DNA of 64,000 nucleotides from Oleispira sp036960605 (GTDB lineage: Bacteria > Pseudomonadota > Gammaproteobacteria > Pseudomonadales > Oceanobacteraceae): the NCBI GenBank assembly GCA_036960605.1, contig JBALXI010000025.1, forward strand, positions 1 through 64,000, read 5' to 3'. Position 1 is the first letter of the stretch; each line of letters starts with the position of its first letter. Positions 35,024-43,665 of the stretch are shown here, in pieces. The position numbers and the translations under genes were made by a program. The notes under the pieces were generated by a model. The model was not told the DNA's origin and did no database searches. It worked only from the letters and a program-made list of their open reading frames with translations.

Positions 35024-35614
35024 ATGAATGATAGAAATAAAGAGTCGTTATCGGCATTGATGGATGGCGAAGCGGACGAGTTAGAAATTCGACGTGTGCT
35101 TAATCAGCTAGATAAAGATGATGAATTAAGTGACAGCTGGAAAAACTATCACCTAATGGGTTCGCTAATGCGAGATGAGGGTTTTGATAGTATTGATCTG
35201 ACTCAGGGTATTAATAGCGTTTTAGATGGCGAGCTGGTGCCCAGTGGTACTGTCGATGCGAGTGCGTTGAAATCTCTTGAGGGTTCAACAGCTAAGGATC
35301 AGCGTAGTGCTTGGTATAAACCGTTAACTTCAGTTGCTGTCGCGGCTTCTGTTACTCTGGCTGTGTTATTAGGTGTGCAATCAATTGAACCGAATGATGG
35401 TTTAGGTTTGGCAAATGCGAATTTGAATTCACTGCAGTCGCAGCAGGGTGAATTAACCGCTTCTACGTTATCGCTTGAAGAGCAGCAGCAGTTGGAAAGC
35501 GCTCAACAACAGTTGCAAGAATATGTTTTACAGCACTCTTCTGATGCGAATGAAGATGATAAAGGTGTACTACCTTTTGCCCGTGTCGTTGAGTTCCAGA
35601 CTCAAGGTAAATAA
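35024..35614 (+). CDS. rseA: Anti-sigma-E factor RseA/MucA
   Basis: A 196-residue membrane protein. The N-terminal cytoplasmic domain (about 1-80, with SLSALMDGEADELE) binds sigma-E. One membrane helix (about 106-122) follows, then a periplasmic glutamine-rich tail. Stress-triggered proteolysis of RseA frees sigma-E. It starts 82 bases after rpoE with GGAG about 8 bases before its ATG. Unlike most relatives, the next gene is rseC and not rseB, so the periplasmic part may lack the usual RseB partner, at least locally. Confidence 0.92.
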   Translation: MNDRNKESLSALMDGEADELEIRRVLNQLDKDDELSDSWKNYHLMGSLMRDEGFDSIDLTQGINSVLDGELVPSGTVDASALKSLEGSTAKDQRSAWYKPLTSVAVAASVTLAVLLGVQSIEPNDGLGLANANLNSLQSQQGELTASTLSLEEQQQLESAQQQLQEYVLQHSSDANEDDKGVLPFARVVEFQTQGK

Positions 35615-35702
35615 TCTAGGCTGAAATCGCGTATAATCTTTTCAATTTGAGCTTTAACTTGAGAGTCGAGTTGAAGCTGGTGGCGATAAAGAGCGTAGAG
35701 AT

Positions 35703-36173
35703 ATGATTGAAGAGCAGGTAGTGATTGCCTCGATAACGGACAGTGGTGCTTGGGTTGAAGGTATGCAACAAAGCGCTTGTGGCAGTTGCAGTGCAAAAGC
35801 CGGTTGTGGCCAACATACGATGAGTCAGCTAGGGCGTAAAGTGACTCTTTGGTTACCGCTGCAGGCGGCAGAGGAGTTTAAGGTCGGTCAGCAAGTCGTT
35901 GTCGGATTACCTGAAGGGGCTATTCTCCGCAGTACTTTAGTGCTTTATGGATCACCATTAATTGCATTAGTCTTTGGCGCGATCGTCGGGCATTTTGCTT
36001 GGGGAGAGCTAGGTTCTATTCTTATGTCGGTATTGGCGATGTTACTTGGCTTTATGTTGGCACGTCATTGGTCGCTGAAAAACAAACAGCATTGGCAACC
36101 TCAGTTTATTCGCCATTGCTTCCCCCCGATGAGTATTCATAATGCTGATAACATCATTCAAAGTCTAAAATAA
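35703..36173 (+). CDS. rseC: RseC/SoxR-reducing system family membrane protein
   Basis: A 156-residue inner-membrane protein. A cysteine cluster near the N-terminus (SACGSCSAKAGCG) matches RseC/MucC proteins, and two membrane helices follow (about 81-101 and 105-122). RseC affects sigma-E activity slightly and RsxC/SoxR reduction in E. coli; the mechanism is unclear. It sits between rseA and mucD. Confidence 0.9.
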   Translation: MIEEQVVIASITDSGAWVEGMQQSACGSCSAKAGCGQHTMSQLGRKVTLWLPLQAAEEFKVGQQVVVGLPEGAILRSTLVLYGSPLIALVFGAIVGHFAWGELGSILMSVLAMLLGFMLARHWSLKNKQHWQPQFIRHCFPPMSIHNADNIIQSLK

Positions 36174-36230
36174 ACGCTATTATTAATAAATATCTAGATA
36201 GTAACTGGCATAGAAGAGAGTCTTTTAATA

Positions 36231-37673
36231 ATGATGAAATCAATCCAGCGTTATAAGTTCATGCCCTCCATTGCTATTACTTTATTATTTTGCCTGAGTT
36301 TTTTCAGCGCTTCGAGTCAGGCATCATCGTTACCTGACTTTACCGAACTGGTGCAAGCAACTTCACCCTCGGTGGTGAATATTGCAACGATTAAACATGC
36401 AAATTCATACGGCGGCTTAGCAGAGCAATATAACTTACCGAAAGATATGCCGGATATTTTTCGTCAGTTCTTCGGACCCCAAGGGCCTAATCAAGGGCCT
36501 AATCAAGGGCCACAATCCCAGCAAGAAAAATCCTCGCTGGGATCTGGTTTTATTATTTCATCTGATGGCTATATTTTAACCAATAATCATGTTGTTCAAG
36601 GCGCCGATGAAATTATCGTGCGGCTCAGTGATCGTCGTGAATTAACAGCGCAATTAATCGGTGCTGATGAGCGTGCAGACCTTGCGCTTTTGAAAGTAAA
36701 AGGTTCTGGCTTACCTGAAGTTGATTTGGGCAATTCAGATACCTTGAAAGTCGGCGAATGGGTATTAGCAATAGGCTCTCCTTTTGGTTTTGATTATTCT
36801 GTGACCGCAGGCATTGTGAGTGCTAAAGGCCGTAGTTTACCGAATGAGAGTTATGTGCCGTTTATTCAAACGGATGTGGCGATTAATCCCGGAAATTCAG
36901 GTGGCCCTTTGTTTAATTTGAAGGGCGAGGTGGTGGGTATCAATTCGCAAATTTATACTCGCTCGGGTGGTTTTATGGGCGTCTCATTTGCGATTCCGAT
37001 CAGTGTGGCGATTGATGTTGTCGAGCAGTTAAAAGAAAAAGGTAAGGTAAGTCGCGGCTGGTTAGGAGTTGTTATTCAAGAAGTCAGTAAAGAATTGGCA
37101 GAATCCTTTGGCTTAAAGCAGGCAAAAGGCGCCCTGGTAGCGCAGCTAGTGCCGGGTAGCCCAGCGGAATTAGGCGGCTTAATCAGTGGTGATATTATTA
37201 CTGCGTTTAACGATCAAGAAATCGATATGTCTACTGATCTTCCACATCGTGTTGGGCGCGTAAAGCCAGGCACTAAGGCTAAATTACACATCGTTCGTAA
37301 TGGTAAAGTGAAGGTTGTTTATCTCGAAATAGGCGCGCTCCCCGATCATGGTTCGCAAAAAATGGGGCCGTTAAATACCAAGCCTGAGTATAAAATCAAT
37401 CGCTTGGGAATAGTCGTGAGCAAGCTGAGTGAAAAGCAGCAGCGTTCGTATGGTGATGGGGTACTTGTTCAGAAAGTCACGAGTGGTCAAGCGGGATCAA
37501 TGGCGGGTATCGTGCGCGGGGATGTGATTTCTATAATATATGGTGAACGTATTCGCTCGGTCGATGACTTTAACCGTATCGTAGAATCCTTGCCTAAAGA
37601 TCGCTCGGTACCGATGCAAATAGTGCGTCGTGGTGCCGCCATGTTCATACCTTTACGCCTAACTGACGAGTAG
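36231..37673 (+). CDS. mucD: Periplasmic serine protease MucD/DegP
   Basis: A 480-residue HtrA-family protease with a signal peptide (cleavage near SQASS, residue ~31). The trypsin-like domain has catalytic His120 (NNHVV), Asp150 (RADLAL) and Ser223 (GNSGGP), followed by two PDZ domains (about 275-370 and 385-475). An unusual tandem 12-base repeat (36481-36504) encodes QGPNQGPNQGP in the loop before the catalytic His. The protease degrades misfolded envelope proteins. Its place in the sigma-E operon is as in Pseudomonas mucD. Confidence 0.95.
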   Translation: MMKSIQRYKFMPSIAITLLFCLSFFSASSQASSLPDFTELVQATSPSVVNIATIKHANSYGGLAEQYNLPKDMPDIFRQFFGPQGPNQGPNQGPQSQQEKSSLGSGFIISSDGYILTNNHVVQGADEIIVRLSDRRELTAQLIGADERADLALLKVKGSGLPEVDLGNSDTLKVGEWVLAIGSPFGFDYSVTAGIVSAKGRSLPNESYVPFIQTDVAINPGNSGGPLFNLKGEVVGINSQIYTRSGGFMGVSFAIPISVAIDVVEQLKEKGKVSRGWLGVVIQEVSKELAESFGLKQAKGALVAQLVPGSPAELGGLISGDIITAFNDQEIDMSTDLPHRVGRVKPGTKAKLHIVRNGKVKVVYLEIGALPDHGSQKMGPLNTKPEYKINRLGIVVSKLSEKQQRSYGDGVLVQKVTSGQAGSMAGIVRGDVISIIYGERIRSVDDFNRIVESLPKDRSVPMQIVRRGAAMFIPLRLTDE

Positions 37674-37809
37674 ATTGGTCAATTAAGTCAGGTAATGCTT
37701 TGAAAATGACAGAAAATATAAGGCTATAGAGCGATCTTCGTAGCCTTATATCCCCACTTCTAGTAGACTCCAGCGCTATTTAATCGCTATCTGTGACAGG
37801 TATTCTTTG

Positions 37810-39609
37810 GTGAGTAAGCTTAACCATATTCGTAACTTCTCTATTATTGCCCATATTGATCATGGCAAATCCACTCTAGCTGACCGTTTTATTCAGCACT
37901 GTGAAGGCTTGGCTGAGCGTGAAATGCAAGCCCAAGTATTGGATTCAATGGATATCGAGCGCGAACGCGGTATTACCATTAAAGCGCAAAGCGTTACCTT
38001 GGATTATAAGTCTCTAGACGGTGAAACTTACCAGCTCAATTTTATTGATACTCCTGGTCATGTAGATTTCAGTTATGAAGTGTCTCGTTCTTTAGCCGCT
38101 TGTGAAGGTGCCTTATTAGTCGTTGATGCCGCTCAGGGTGTAGAAGCGCAATCGGTGGCTAACTGCTATACGGCGATTGAGCAGGGCCTAGAAGTGGTCC
38201 CGGTATTAAATAAAATGGATTTGCCACAAGCAGATCCAGACCGTGTTGCTGCAGAAATTGAAGAAATTATCGGCATCGATGCGTCTGAAGCGGTTCGTTG
38301 TTCTGCCAAGAGTGGCTTGAATGTCGAAGGTGTTTTGGAAGAAATCATTAAGTTGATTCCAGCTCCTGAAGGCGATCCTGATGGCCCATTACAAGCGTTA
38401 ATTATTGATTCTTGGTTCGACTCTTACTTAGGAGTGGTATCATTAGTACGAATTAAAAATGGTACGTTACGCAAAGGCGATAAAGTACGTATGCTATCGA
38501 CGGGTCGTGATCACGGCGCAGATGGTATTGGTATTTTTACGCCTAAACGTACCCCAACGGGTGTTTTACGAGCCGGCGAAGTAGGCTATATGGTTGCCGG
38601 CATTAAAGATATTCATGGCGCGCCAGTGGGCGATACTATTGCCCATACTAAAACTCCAGATGTTGCAACGTTACCGGGCTTCCAAAAAGTTAAGCCACAA
38701 GTCTATGCCGGTCTATTCCCAATTAGTTCCGACGATTTTGAAAGCTTCCGTGATGCTCTTGCCAAACTATCTCTGAATGATGCGTCTTTATTTTATGAAC
38801 CTGAAAGCTCCGATGCGTTAGGTTTCGGTTTCCGTTGTGGCTTCTTAGGCATGCTGCACATGGAAATTATTCAAGAACGTTTAGAGCGTGAATACAACCT
38901 TGATTTAATTACCACCGCGCCAACGGTGATTTATCAGGTAGTGAATCGCAAAGGCGAAACCTTTGAAATTGATAATCCGTCTAAATTGCCAGATCCAGGC
39001 ACGATTGAAGAAATGCACGAACCGATTGCTGATGTCAGTATTCTCGTTCCGCAAGAATTTTTAGGCAATGTGATTTCCTTGTGTGTTGGTCGACGCGGCC
39101 TGCAAAAAGATATGCAGTACGTAGGGAATCAAGTTTCCTTAACCTATCAAATTCCGATGGCCGAAGTCGTGATGGATTTCTTCGATCGCTTAAAATCAGT
39201 AAGCCGTGGATTTGCCTCGTTAGATTACAGTTTCAGTCATTTTTCTCCGGCGTCATTAACGCGTTTGGATATTCTTATTAATGGCGAGCGCGTTGATGCG
39301 TTAGCCGTTATCTTGCATACCGATAATGTTCGCAGCCGTGGCCGCGCTTTAACCGATAAAATGAAAGAGCTTATTCCTCGTCAGATGTTCGACGTGGCAA
39401 TTCAAGCCGCTATGGGTGCGAACGTCGTTGCTCGTACTAACATTAAGGCGATGCGTAAAAACGTAACGGCTAAATGTTATGGTGGTGATATTAGCCGTAA
39501 GAAGAAATTGCTGCAGAAACAGAAAGACGGTAAAAAACGCATGAAGCAGATTGGTAATGTGGAAATCCCACAGTCTGCTTTCTTAGCGGTACTAAAAGTG
39601 GATGATTAA
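37810..39609 (+). CDS. lepA: Elongation factor 4 (LepA)
   Basis: A 599-residue ribosome-dependent GTPase. The N-terminus IRNFSIIAHIDHGKST is the LepA signature, followed by G2-G5 motifs (DTPGH, NKMDLPQ), domains III-V of EF-G type and the LepA C-terminal domain with CYGGDISRKKKLLQKQK. I place the start at GTG 37810, giving MSKLNHIRNFS and the family length; a TTG one codon earlier is possible. In most gammaproteobacteria lepB follows directly, but here a DUF4845 gene starts two bases after the stop. Confidence 0.96.
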   Translation: MSKLNHIRNFSIIAHIDHGKSTLADRFIQHCEGLAEREMQAQVLDSMDIERERGITIKAQSVTLDYKSLDGETYQLNFIDTPGHVDFSYEVSRSLAACEGALLVVDAAQGVEAQSVANCYTAIEQGLEVVPVLNKMDLPQADPDRVAAEIEEIIGIDASEAVRCSAKSGLNVEGVLEEIIKLIPAPEGDPDGPLQALIIDSWFDSYLGVVSLVRIKNGTLRKGDKVRMLSTGRDHGADGIGIFTPKRTPTGVLRAGEVGYMVAGIKDIHGAPVGDTIAHTKTPDVATLPGFQKVKPQVYAGLFPISSDDFESFRDALAKLSLNDASLFYEPESSDALGFGFRCGFLGMLHMEIIQERLEREYNLDLITTAPTVIYQVVNRKGETFEIDNPSKLPDPGTIEEMHEPIADVSILVPQEFLGNVISLCVGRRGLQKDMQYVGNQVSLTYQIPMAEVVMDFFDRLKSVSRGFASLDYSFSHFSPASLTRLDILINGERVDALAVILHTDNVRSRGRALTDKMKELIPRQMFDVAIQAAMGANVVARTNIKAMRKNVTAKCYGGDISRKKKLLQKQKDGKKRMKQIGNVEIPQSAFLAVLKVDD

Positions 39610-39611
39610 TA

Positions 39612-39980
39612 ATGATTAAACAAAATTTAAAATCGAAGCAGGCTGGGGCATCGTTTATTGCGGTACTCGCCTTTTTAGTTTTATTAGGTTTTTCACTCAA
39701 TTTTGTTGTACGCATTTTCGGTATGCATTGGGATGATCGCTTACTAGTGAGTATTCTTGATGATTTACCTGAAGTGATTAATCGAGATACCAGTGAAAAA
39801 GACGTGCGGAAATTACTCCGCAGCCGCTTAGATATTAATCGATTGCGCATACCGACCAATGAGTTGGTGATTACTAAGCATAAAGGCGAGATCACGTTGA
39901 TCTGGCAGTATGAGCGTCGCGAACATGTGATGTCGAATGTTGATATCGCGTTAACTTTTAATCACGAGTACAGTTACTAA
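39612..39980 (+). CDS. DUF4845 membrane protein
   Basis: A 122-residue protein with one N-terminal membrane helix (about residues 13-33) and a short periplasmic or cytoplasmic domain. It matches the DUF4845 family normally found between lepB and rnc, beginning with the QAGASFIAVLAFL pilin-like stretch. It starts two bases after the lepA stop and three bases before the rnc start, so it belongs to the lepA-rnc operon. Function unknown. Confidence 0.85.
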   Translation: MIKQNLKSKQAGASFIAVLAFLVLLGFSLNFVVRIFGMHWDDRLLVSILDDLPEVINRDTSEKDVRKLLRSRLDINRLRIPTNELVITKHKGEITLIWQYERREHVMSNVDIALTFNHEYSY

Positions 39981-39983
39981 GCC

Positions 39984-40679
39984 GTGAACAATCCTTTATT
40001 AAAGCTAAGTCAGCGCATTGACTACACCTTTACCGATACGTCATTAATTGAGTTAGCGTTAACTCATCGTAGCTGTGGTGGTAAAAATAACGAACGCCTT
40101 GAGTTTCTAGGCGATTCCATTGTGAACCTTGTGATTGCAGAAGCTTTATTTTTAAAGTTTCCTGAAGCGAAAGAAGGAAAATTGAGCCGTTTGCGTGCAC
40201 GGATGGTGAAAGGGGTTACCCTGGCCGAACTTGCTCGAGATTTTGGCCTCGGTGATTTTTTACATCTAGGGTCGGGAGAGATGAAAAGCGGTGGTCATCG
40301 ACGTGAATCGATTCTAGCGGATACGGTTGAAGCGATTATCGGTGCTATTTATCTGGATTCAGATAACGCAACCGTGAAGACTAAGATTTTGCAGTGGTAT
40401 GATTCGCGCCTATCGGCTTTAAGCATTGATGACCCATTAAAAGATCCAAAAACTCGCTTACAAGAATATTTACAAGCTAAGCAATTACCTTTGCCTAAAT
40501 ACGATGTATTGAGCATTGAAGGCAGTGCTCATGAGCAATTATTTAAAGTAAGTTGCAAAGTAAAAGATTTGGAAAATTCAATCGTTGGGCAGGGTGGCAG
40601 CCGACGTATCGCCGAGCAAGAAGCAGCGGCACAAGCTTTGAAGTTATTAGGCATTAGCCTAGAACTTGGTGAGGAATAG
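39984..40679 (+). CDS. rnc: Ribonuclease III
   Basis: A 231-residue endonuclease for double-stranded RNA, acting on rRNA precursors and mRNA hairpins (potentially the arfA hairpin above). The signature NNERLEFLGDS with its acidic residues and a C-terminal dsRNA-binding domain (about 155-225, with GGSRRIAEQEAAAQAL) are present. It starts at GTG with little ribosome-site evidence, which is expected for a coupled gene. Operon order rnc-era-recO-pdxJ-acpS follows. Confidence 0.97.
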   Translation: MNNPLLKLSQRIDYTFTDTSLIELALTHRSCGGKNNERLEFLGDSIVNLVIAEALFLKFPEAKEGKLSRLRARMVKGVTLAELARDFGLGDFLHLGSGEMKSGGHRRESILADTVEAIIGAIYLDSDNATVKTKILQWYDSRLSALSIDDPLKDPKTRLQEYLQAKQLPLPKYDVLSIEGSAHEQLFKVSCKVKDLENSIVGQGGSRRIAEQEAAAQALKLLGISLELGEE

Positions 40680-40684
40680 ATTCG

Positions 40685-41590
40685 ATGGAAAATGAAATGA
40701 GTGAACGTTCGGGCTATGTTGCCATTATTGGTCGTCCTAATGTGGGTAAATCCACATTATTGAATTATATCTTGGGTCAAAAGCTGAGTATTACGTCGCG
40801 TAAGCCGCAAACGACTCGACATAAGATCATGGGCATTAAAACCGAAAATGATGTGCAAGTGGTATACGTTGATACCCCAGGCATGCATGAAAATCATGAT
40901 AAAGCTCTGAACCGTTATATGAATAAGGCCGCGCAAAGTGCGGTTAAAGATGTTGATGTTATTGTCTTCATGATCGATCGTACGAAATGGACCAGTGAAG
41001 ATGAGTTGGTTTTAAAATCTTTGCAGTACGTTAAGTGCCCGGTTATTTTAGCGGTCAATAAAGTTGATTTCTTAGCGGATAAAGAAGCTTTATTACCAAC
41101 GTTGCAGAAGTTGGATGCGAAGGGTAACTTTGCCCATATCGTTCCGATGAGTGCTAAAACAGGTCATAATATCGATCGCTTAGAAAATATTATTACCAGC
41201 TTTATTTCGCAAGGGGTGCACCTCTTCCCTGAAGATCAGATTACTGATCGCAGCTCGCGTTTTTTAGCCGCAGAATTGGTACGTGAAAAAATTATGCGCC
41301 AGCTCGGTGACGAATTACCGTACTCAATGACGGTAGAAATTGAAGAGTTTCGTTACGAAGATAGCCTGCTGGTTATCAGTGCGGCCATCCTGATTGATCG
41401 TCAAAGCCAAAAGCATATTATCATTGGTGAAAAAGGCAGTCGTCTCAAACAAATTGGCCGCGATGCCCGTTTGGATATGGAAGAAATGTTTGAGTGCAAA
41501 GTTATGCTGAATACCTGGGTTAAAGTGAAATCCGGTTGGGCAGACAGTGAGCGTGCTCTTAAAAGTCTGGGTTATGACGGTCTAGATTAA
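40685..41590 (+). CDS. era: GTPase Era
   Basis: A 301-residue GTPase for 16S rRNA maturation and 30S assembly. The N-terminal G domain has GRPNVGKSTLLN, DTPG and NKVD, and the C-terminal KH domain includes GEKGSRLKQIG. It starts five bases after the rnc stop. Length matches E. coli Era. Confidence 0.97.
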   Translation: MENEMSERSGYVAIIGRPNVGKSTLLNYILGQKLSITSRKPQTTRHKIMGIKTENDVQVVYVDTPGMHENHDKALNRYMNKAAQSAVKDVDVIVFMIDRTKWTSEDELVLKSLQYVKCPVILAVNKVDFLADKEALLPTLQKLDAKGNFAHIVPMSAKTGHNIDRLENIITSFISQGVHLFPEDQITDRSSRFLAAELVREKIMRQLGDELPYSMTVEIEEFRYEDSLLVISAAILIDRQSQKHIIIGEKGSRLKQIGRDARLDMEEMFECKVMLNTWVKVKSGWADSERALKSLGYDGLD

Positions 41591-41618
41591 ACCCGTACTA
41601 TCTTGGAAGTGACTTGCA

Positions 41619-42404
41619 GTGTCGTTGAATATGACAATACCTACTGATTTGAAACAGAGCTATTACGTTTTACACCGCAAGCCTTATCGAGAAAATAGTC
41701 AAATAATCGATTTATTGTGTGAAAAACAAGGACGTTTTTCAGCACTTTATCGAGTCAGTAAAAAACAGCCTGAGTTACAACCTTTCATTCCTTATCAGAT
41801 GCAATTCTCGGGTCGCGGCGACTTAAAGTATTGCCAGCATGTTGAAATACACTATCCTGACTTCCAAATAGATGAAGGCGAATTCTTTAGCGGTAATCGT
41901 TTGCGGGGCAAGTGCCTGCAAGGTAAGAATCTTTATTGTGGTTTTTATCTTAATGAATTGATCATGCGTTTAACTTGGAAGGATGAGCCGCAACAGGGTT
42001 TGTTTACCGTCTATCAGCAAACGTTACAGGGCTTATTACTATTAGAAAGTGACCAGCAATCAGAGCCTTTCTTGCGTCGTTTTGAATTTCATTTATTAAC
42101 CATTCTTGGCTATCAATATAACTGGCTGCAAGATACCGACTGTCATGATATTCAGCCAGCACAATATTATAATTTTGATCCGGCGGCGGGATTCAAAGCA
42201 CTCAATGTGGCAAACTATGGTCTCCATATCCCCAGCACTCGTTCTAATACTGTTTTTTCGGGTGAGACAATCTTAGCCATTGCGGCAGATGACTGGCAGC
42301 ATACAATGAGTTGGAAAGTTGCCAAGCAAATCGCTAGACTAGCCTTGCAGCCATTATTAGGGCATAAACCCCTAATGAGTCGCGCACTTTTTCAAACGTT
42401 ATGA
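41619..42404 (+). CDS. recO: DNA repair protein RecO
   Basis: A 261-residue protein with an N-terminal OB-fold (SYYVLHRKPYRENSQIIDLL) and a helical C-terminal domain. RecO loads RecA onto SSB-coated DNA with RecR. It starts at GTG with GGAAG nine bases upstream, and follows era by 28 bases. It lacks the zinc-finger cysteines of some RecO proteins, as in other gammaproteobacteria. Confidence 0.95.
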   Translation: MSLNMTIPTDLKQSYYVLHRKPYRENSQIIDLLCEKQGRFSALYRVSKKQPELQPFIPYQMQFSGRGDLKYCQHVEIHYPDFQIDEGEFFSGNRLRGKCLQGKNLYCGFYLNELIMRLTWKDEPQQGLFTVYQQTLQGLLLLESDQQSEPFLRRFEFHLLTILGYQYNWLQDTDCHDIQPAQYYNFDPAAGFKALNVANYGLHIPSTRSNTVFSGETILAIAADDWQHTMSWKVAKQIARLALQPLLGHKPLMSRALFQTL

Positions 42405-42466
42405 ATACAATAACAAATACGATAAATTTTTCATTCAGCTAATTATAATTTTCAAAGGTGGCTATT

Positions 42467-43204
42467 GTGGCTAAAGCACGGGTTTTATTGGGTGTTAATA
42501 TTGATCATGTAGCAACACTGCGTCAAGCGCGTGGAACTCGCTACCCAGACCCCGTTCAGGCGGCTTTAATGGCAGAAGAAGCTGGAGCTGATGGTATTAC
42601 CATTCATCCGCGAGAAGATCGACGTCATATTCAAACCCGTGATGTGTATGTATTAAAAGAAACATTGAATACACGGATGAATTTAGAAATGGCTGTGACC
42701 GAAGCCATGCTGGAATTGGCTGAAGAGATCAAGCCTGAGCATTGCTGTTTAGTGCCTGAAAAGCGCGAAGAGTTGACGACCGAAGGGGGTCTTGATGTCG
42801 TCGGTAACGAAACAGCGATTAAAGCTGCATGTGATCGTTTAGCGGCGATTAATAGCGAAGCCTCATTATTTATTGATGCTGATAAAGCTCAAATCGATGC
42901 GTCTGTTCGTTGTGGTGCACCGGCGATTGAAATTCATACTGGCGCTTATGCTGATGCGGAAACACGTCAACAGCAAGCGGTTGAGCTAGAGATATTAAAA
43001 GAAGGCATTGCTTACGCGCTTGAGCAGGGTTTAATTGTTAATGCTGGGCATGGTCTGCATTATCATAACGTAGAAGCCATTGCGGCGATTCCAGGTATCA
43101 ATGAATTAAATATTGGTCACAGCATTATCGCTCGAGCTGTTTTTGTTGGCCTTAAAAATGCCGTTAAAGAAATGCGTGAGTTAATTCGATTAGCTCAATC
43201 GTAG
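42467..43204 (+). CDS. pdxJ: Pyridoxine 5'-phosphate synthase PdxJ
   Basis: A 245-residue TIM-barrel enzyme of vitamin B6 synthesis that condenses deoxyxylulose 5-phosphate with aminoacetone phosphate. The family opening VLLGVNIDHVATLRQARGT and later INAGHGLHY-type segment (NAGHGLHYHNV) are present. The GTG at 42467 (AGG eight bases upstream) is preferred over GTG at 42458 because it gives MAKARVLLGVN. Its stop overlaps the next start by one base. Confidence 0.97.
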   Translation: MAKARVLLGVNIDHVATLRQARGTRYPDPVQAALMAEEAGADGITIHPREDRRHIQTRDVYVLKETLNTRMNLEMAVTEAMLELAEEIKPEHCCLVPEKREELTTEGGLDVVGNETAIKAACDRLAAINSEASLFIDADKAQIDASVRCGAPAIEIHTGAYADAETRQQQAVELEILKEGIAYALEQGLIVNAGHGLHYHNVEAIAAIPGINELNIGHSIIARAVFVGLKNAVKEMRELIRLAQS

Positions 43205-43644
43205 TGTTTGATAATGCGGTCACTGAAGGTGCAATAGTTAAGGCTATGGATAAAGGCATCGTTAAAGGCATCGTTAAAGGAATAGGCACTGATCTACTTG
43301 ACCAGAGACGTATTGCTAAGCTTGTCGAGAAGAATAATGAGCGTTTTTCGCAAAGGATTTTAACACCCCAAGAATTACTGCTTTGGGGTGAAAAAGGTCG
43401 TAGCGTTAATTTCTTAGCCAAGCGCTTTGCCGCCAAAGAAGCTATTTCAAAAGCCCTCGGGACAGGTATTGCTCAAGGAATAGGATTTCAACAAATGAAT
43501 ATTTATTCTGATAGCTTGGGCAAACCGGTGGTAGAGCTTTCGGGGGAGGCTTTAGTTAGGGCTAATGCTTTGGCTGGTGATCAGGTCTTATTAAGTTTGA
43601 GTGATGAAGGCGAAATGATTCTCGCCTTTGCTGTCTTAACTTAA
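43204..43644 (+). CDS. acpS: Holo-[acyl-carrier-protein] synthase
   Basis: A phosphopantetheinyl transferase of the AcpS type, with metal-binding GIGTDLLDQRRI and the FLAKRFAAKEAISKALGTG motif. From GTG 43204 it has 146 residues; the family is usually ~126 and starts just before the IGTDL strand. The extra N-terminus includes a short perfect repeat (AAAGGCATCGTT twice, giving GIVKGIVKGIG). A start at ATG 43246 would give 132 residues. The end at 43644 is convergent to gacS. Confidence 0.9.
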   Translation: MFDNAVTEGAIVKAMDKGIVKGIVKGIGTDLLDQRRIAKLVEKNNERFSQRILTPQELLLWGEKGRSVNFLAKRFAAKEAISKALGTGIAQGIGFQQMNIYSDSLGKPVVELSGEALVRANALAGDQVLLSLSDEGEMILAFAVLT

Positions 43645-43665
43645 GTATCACTTGCTAGAGGTTCC

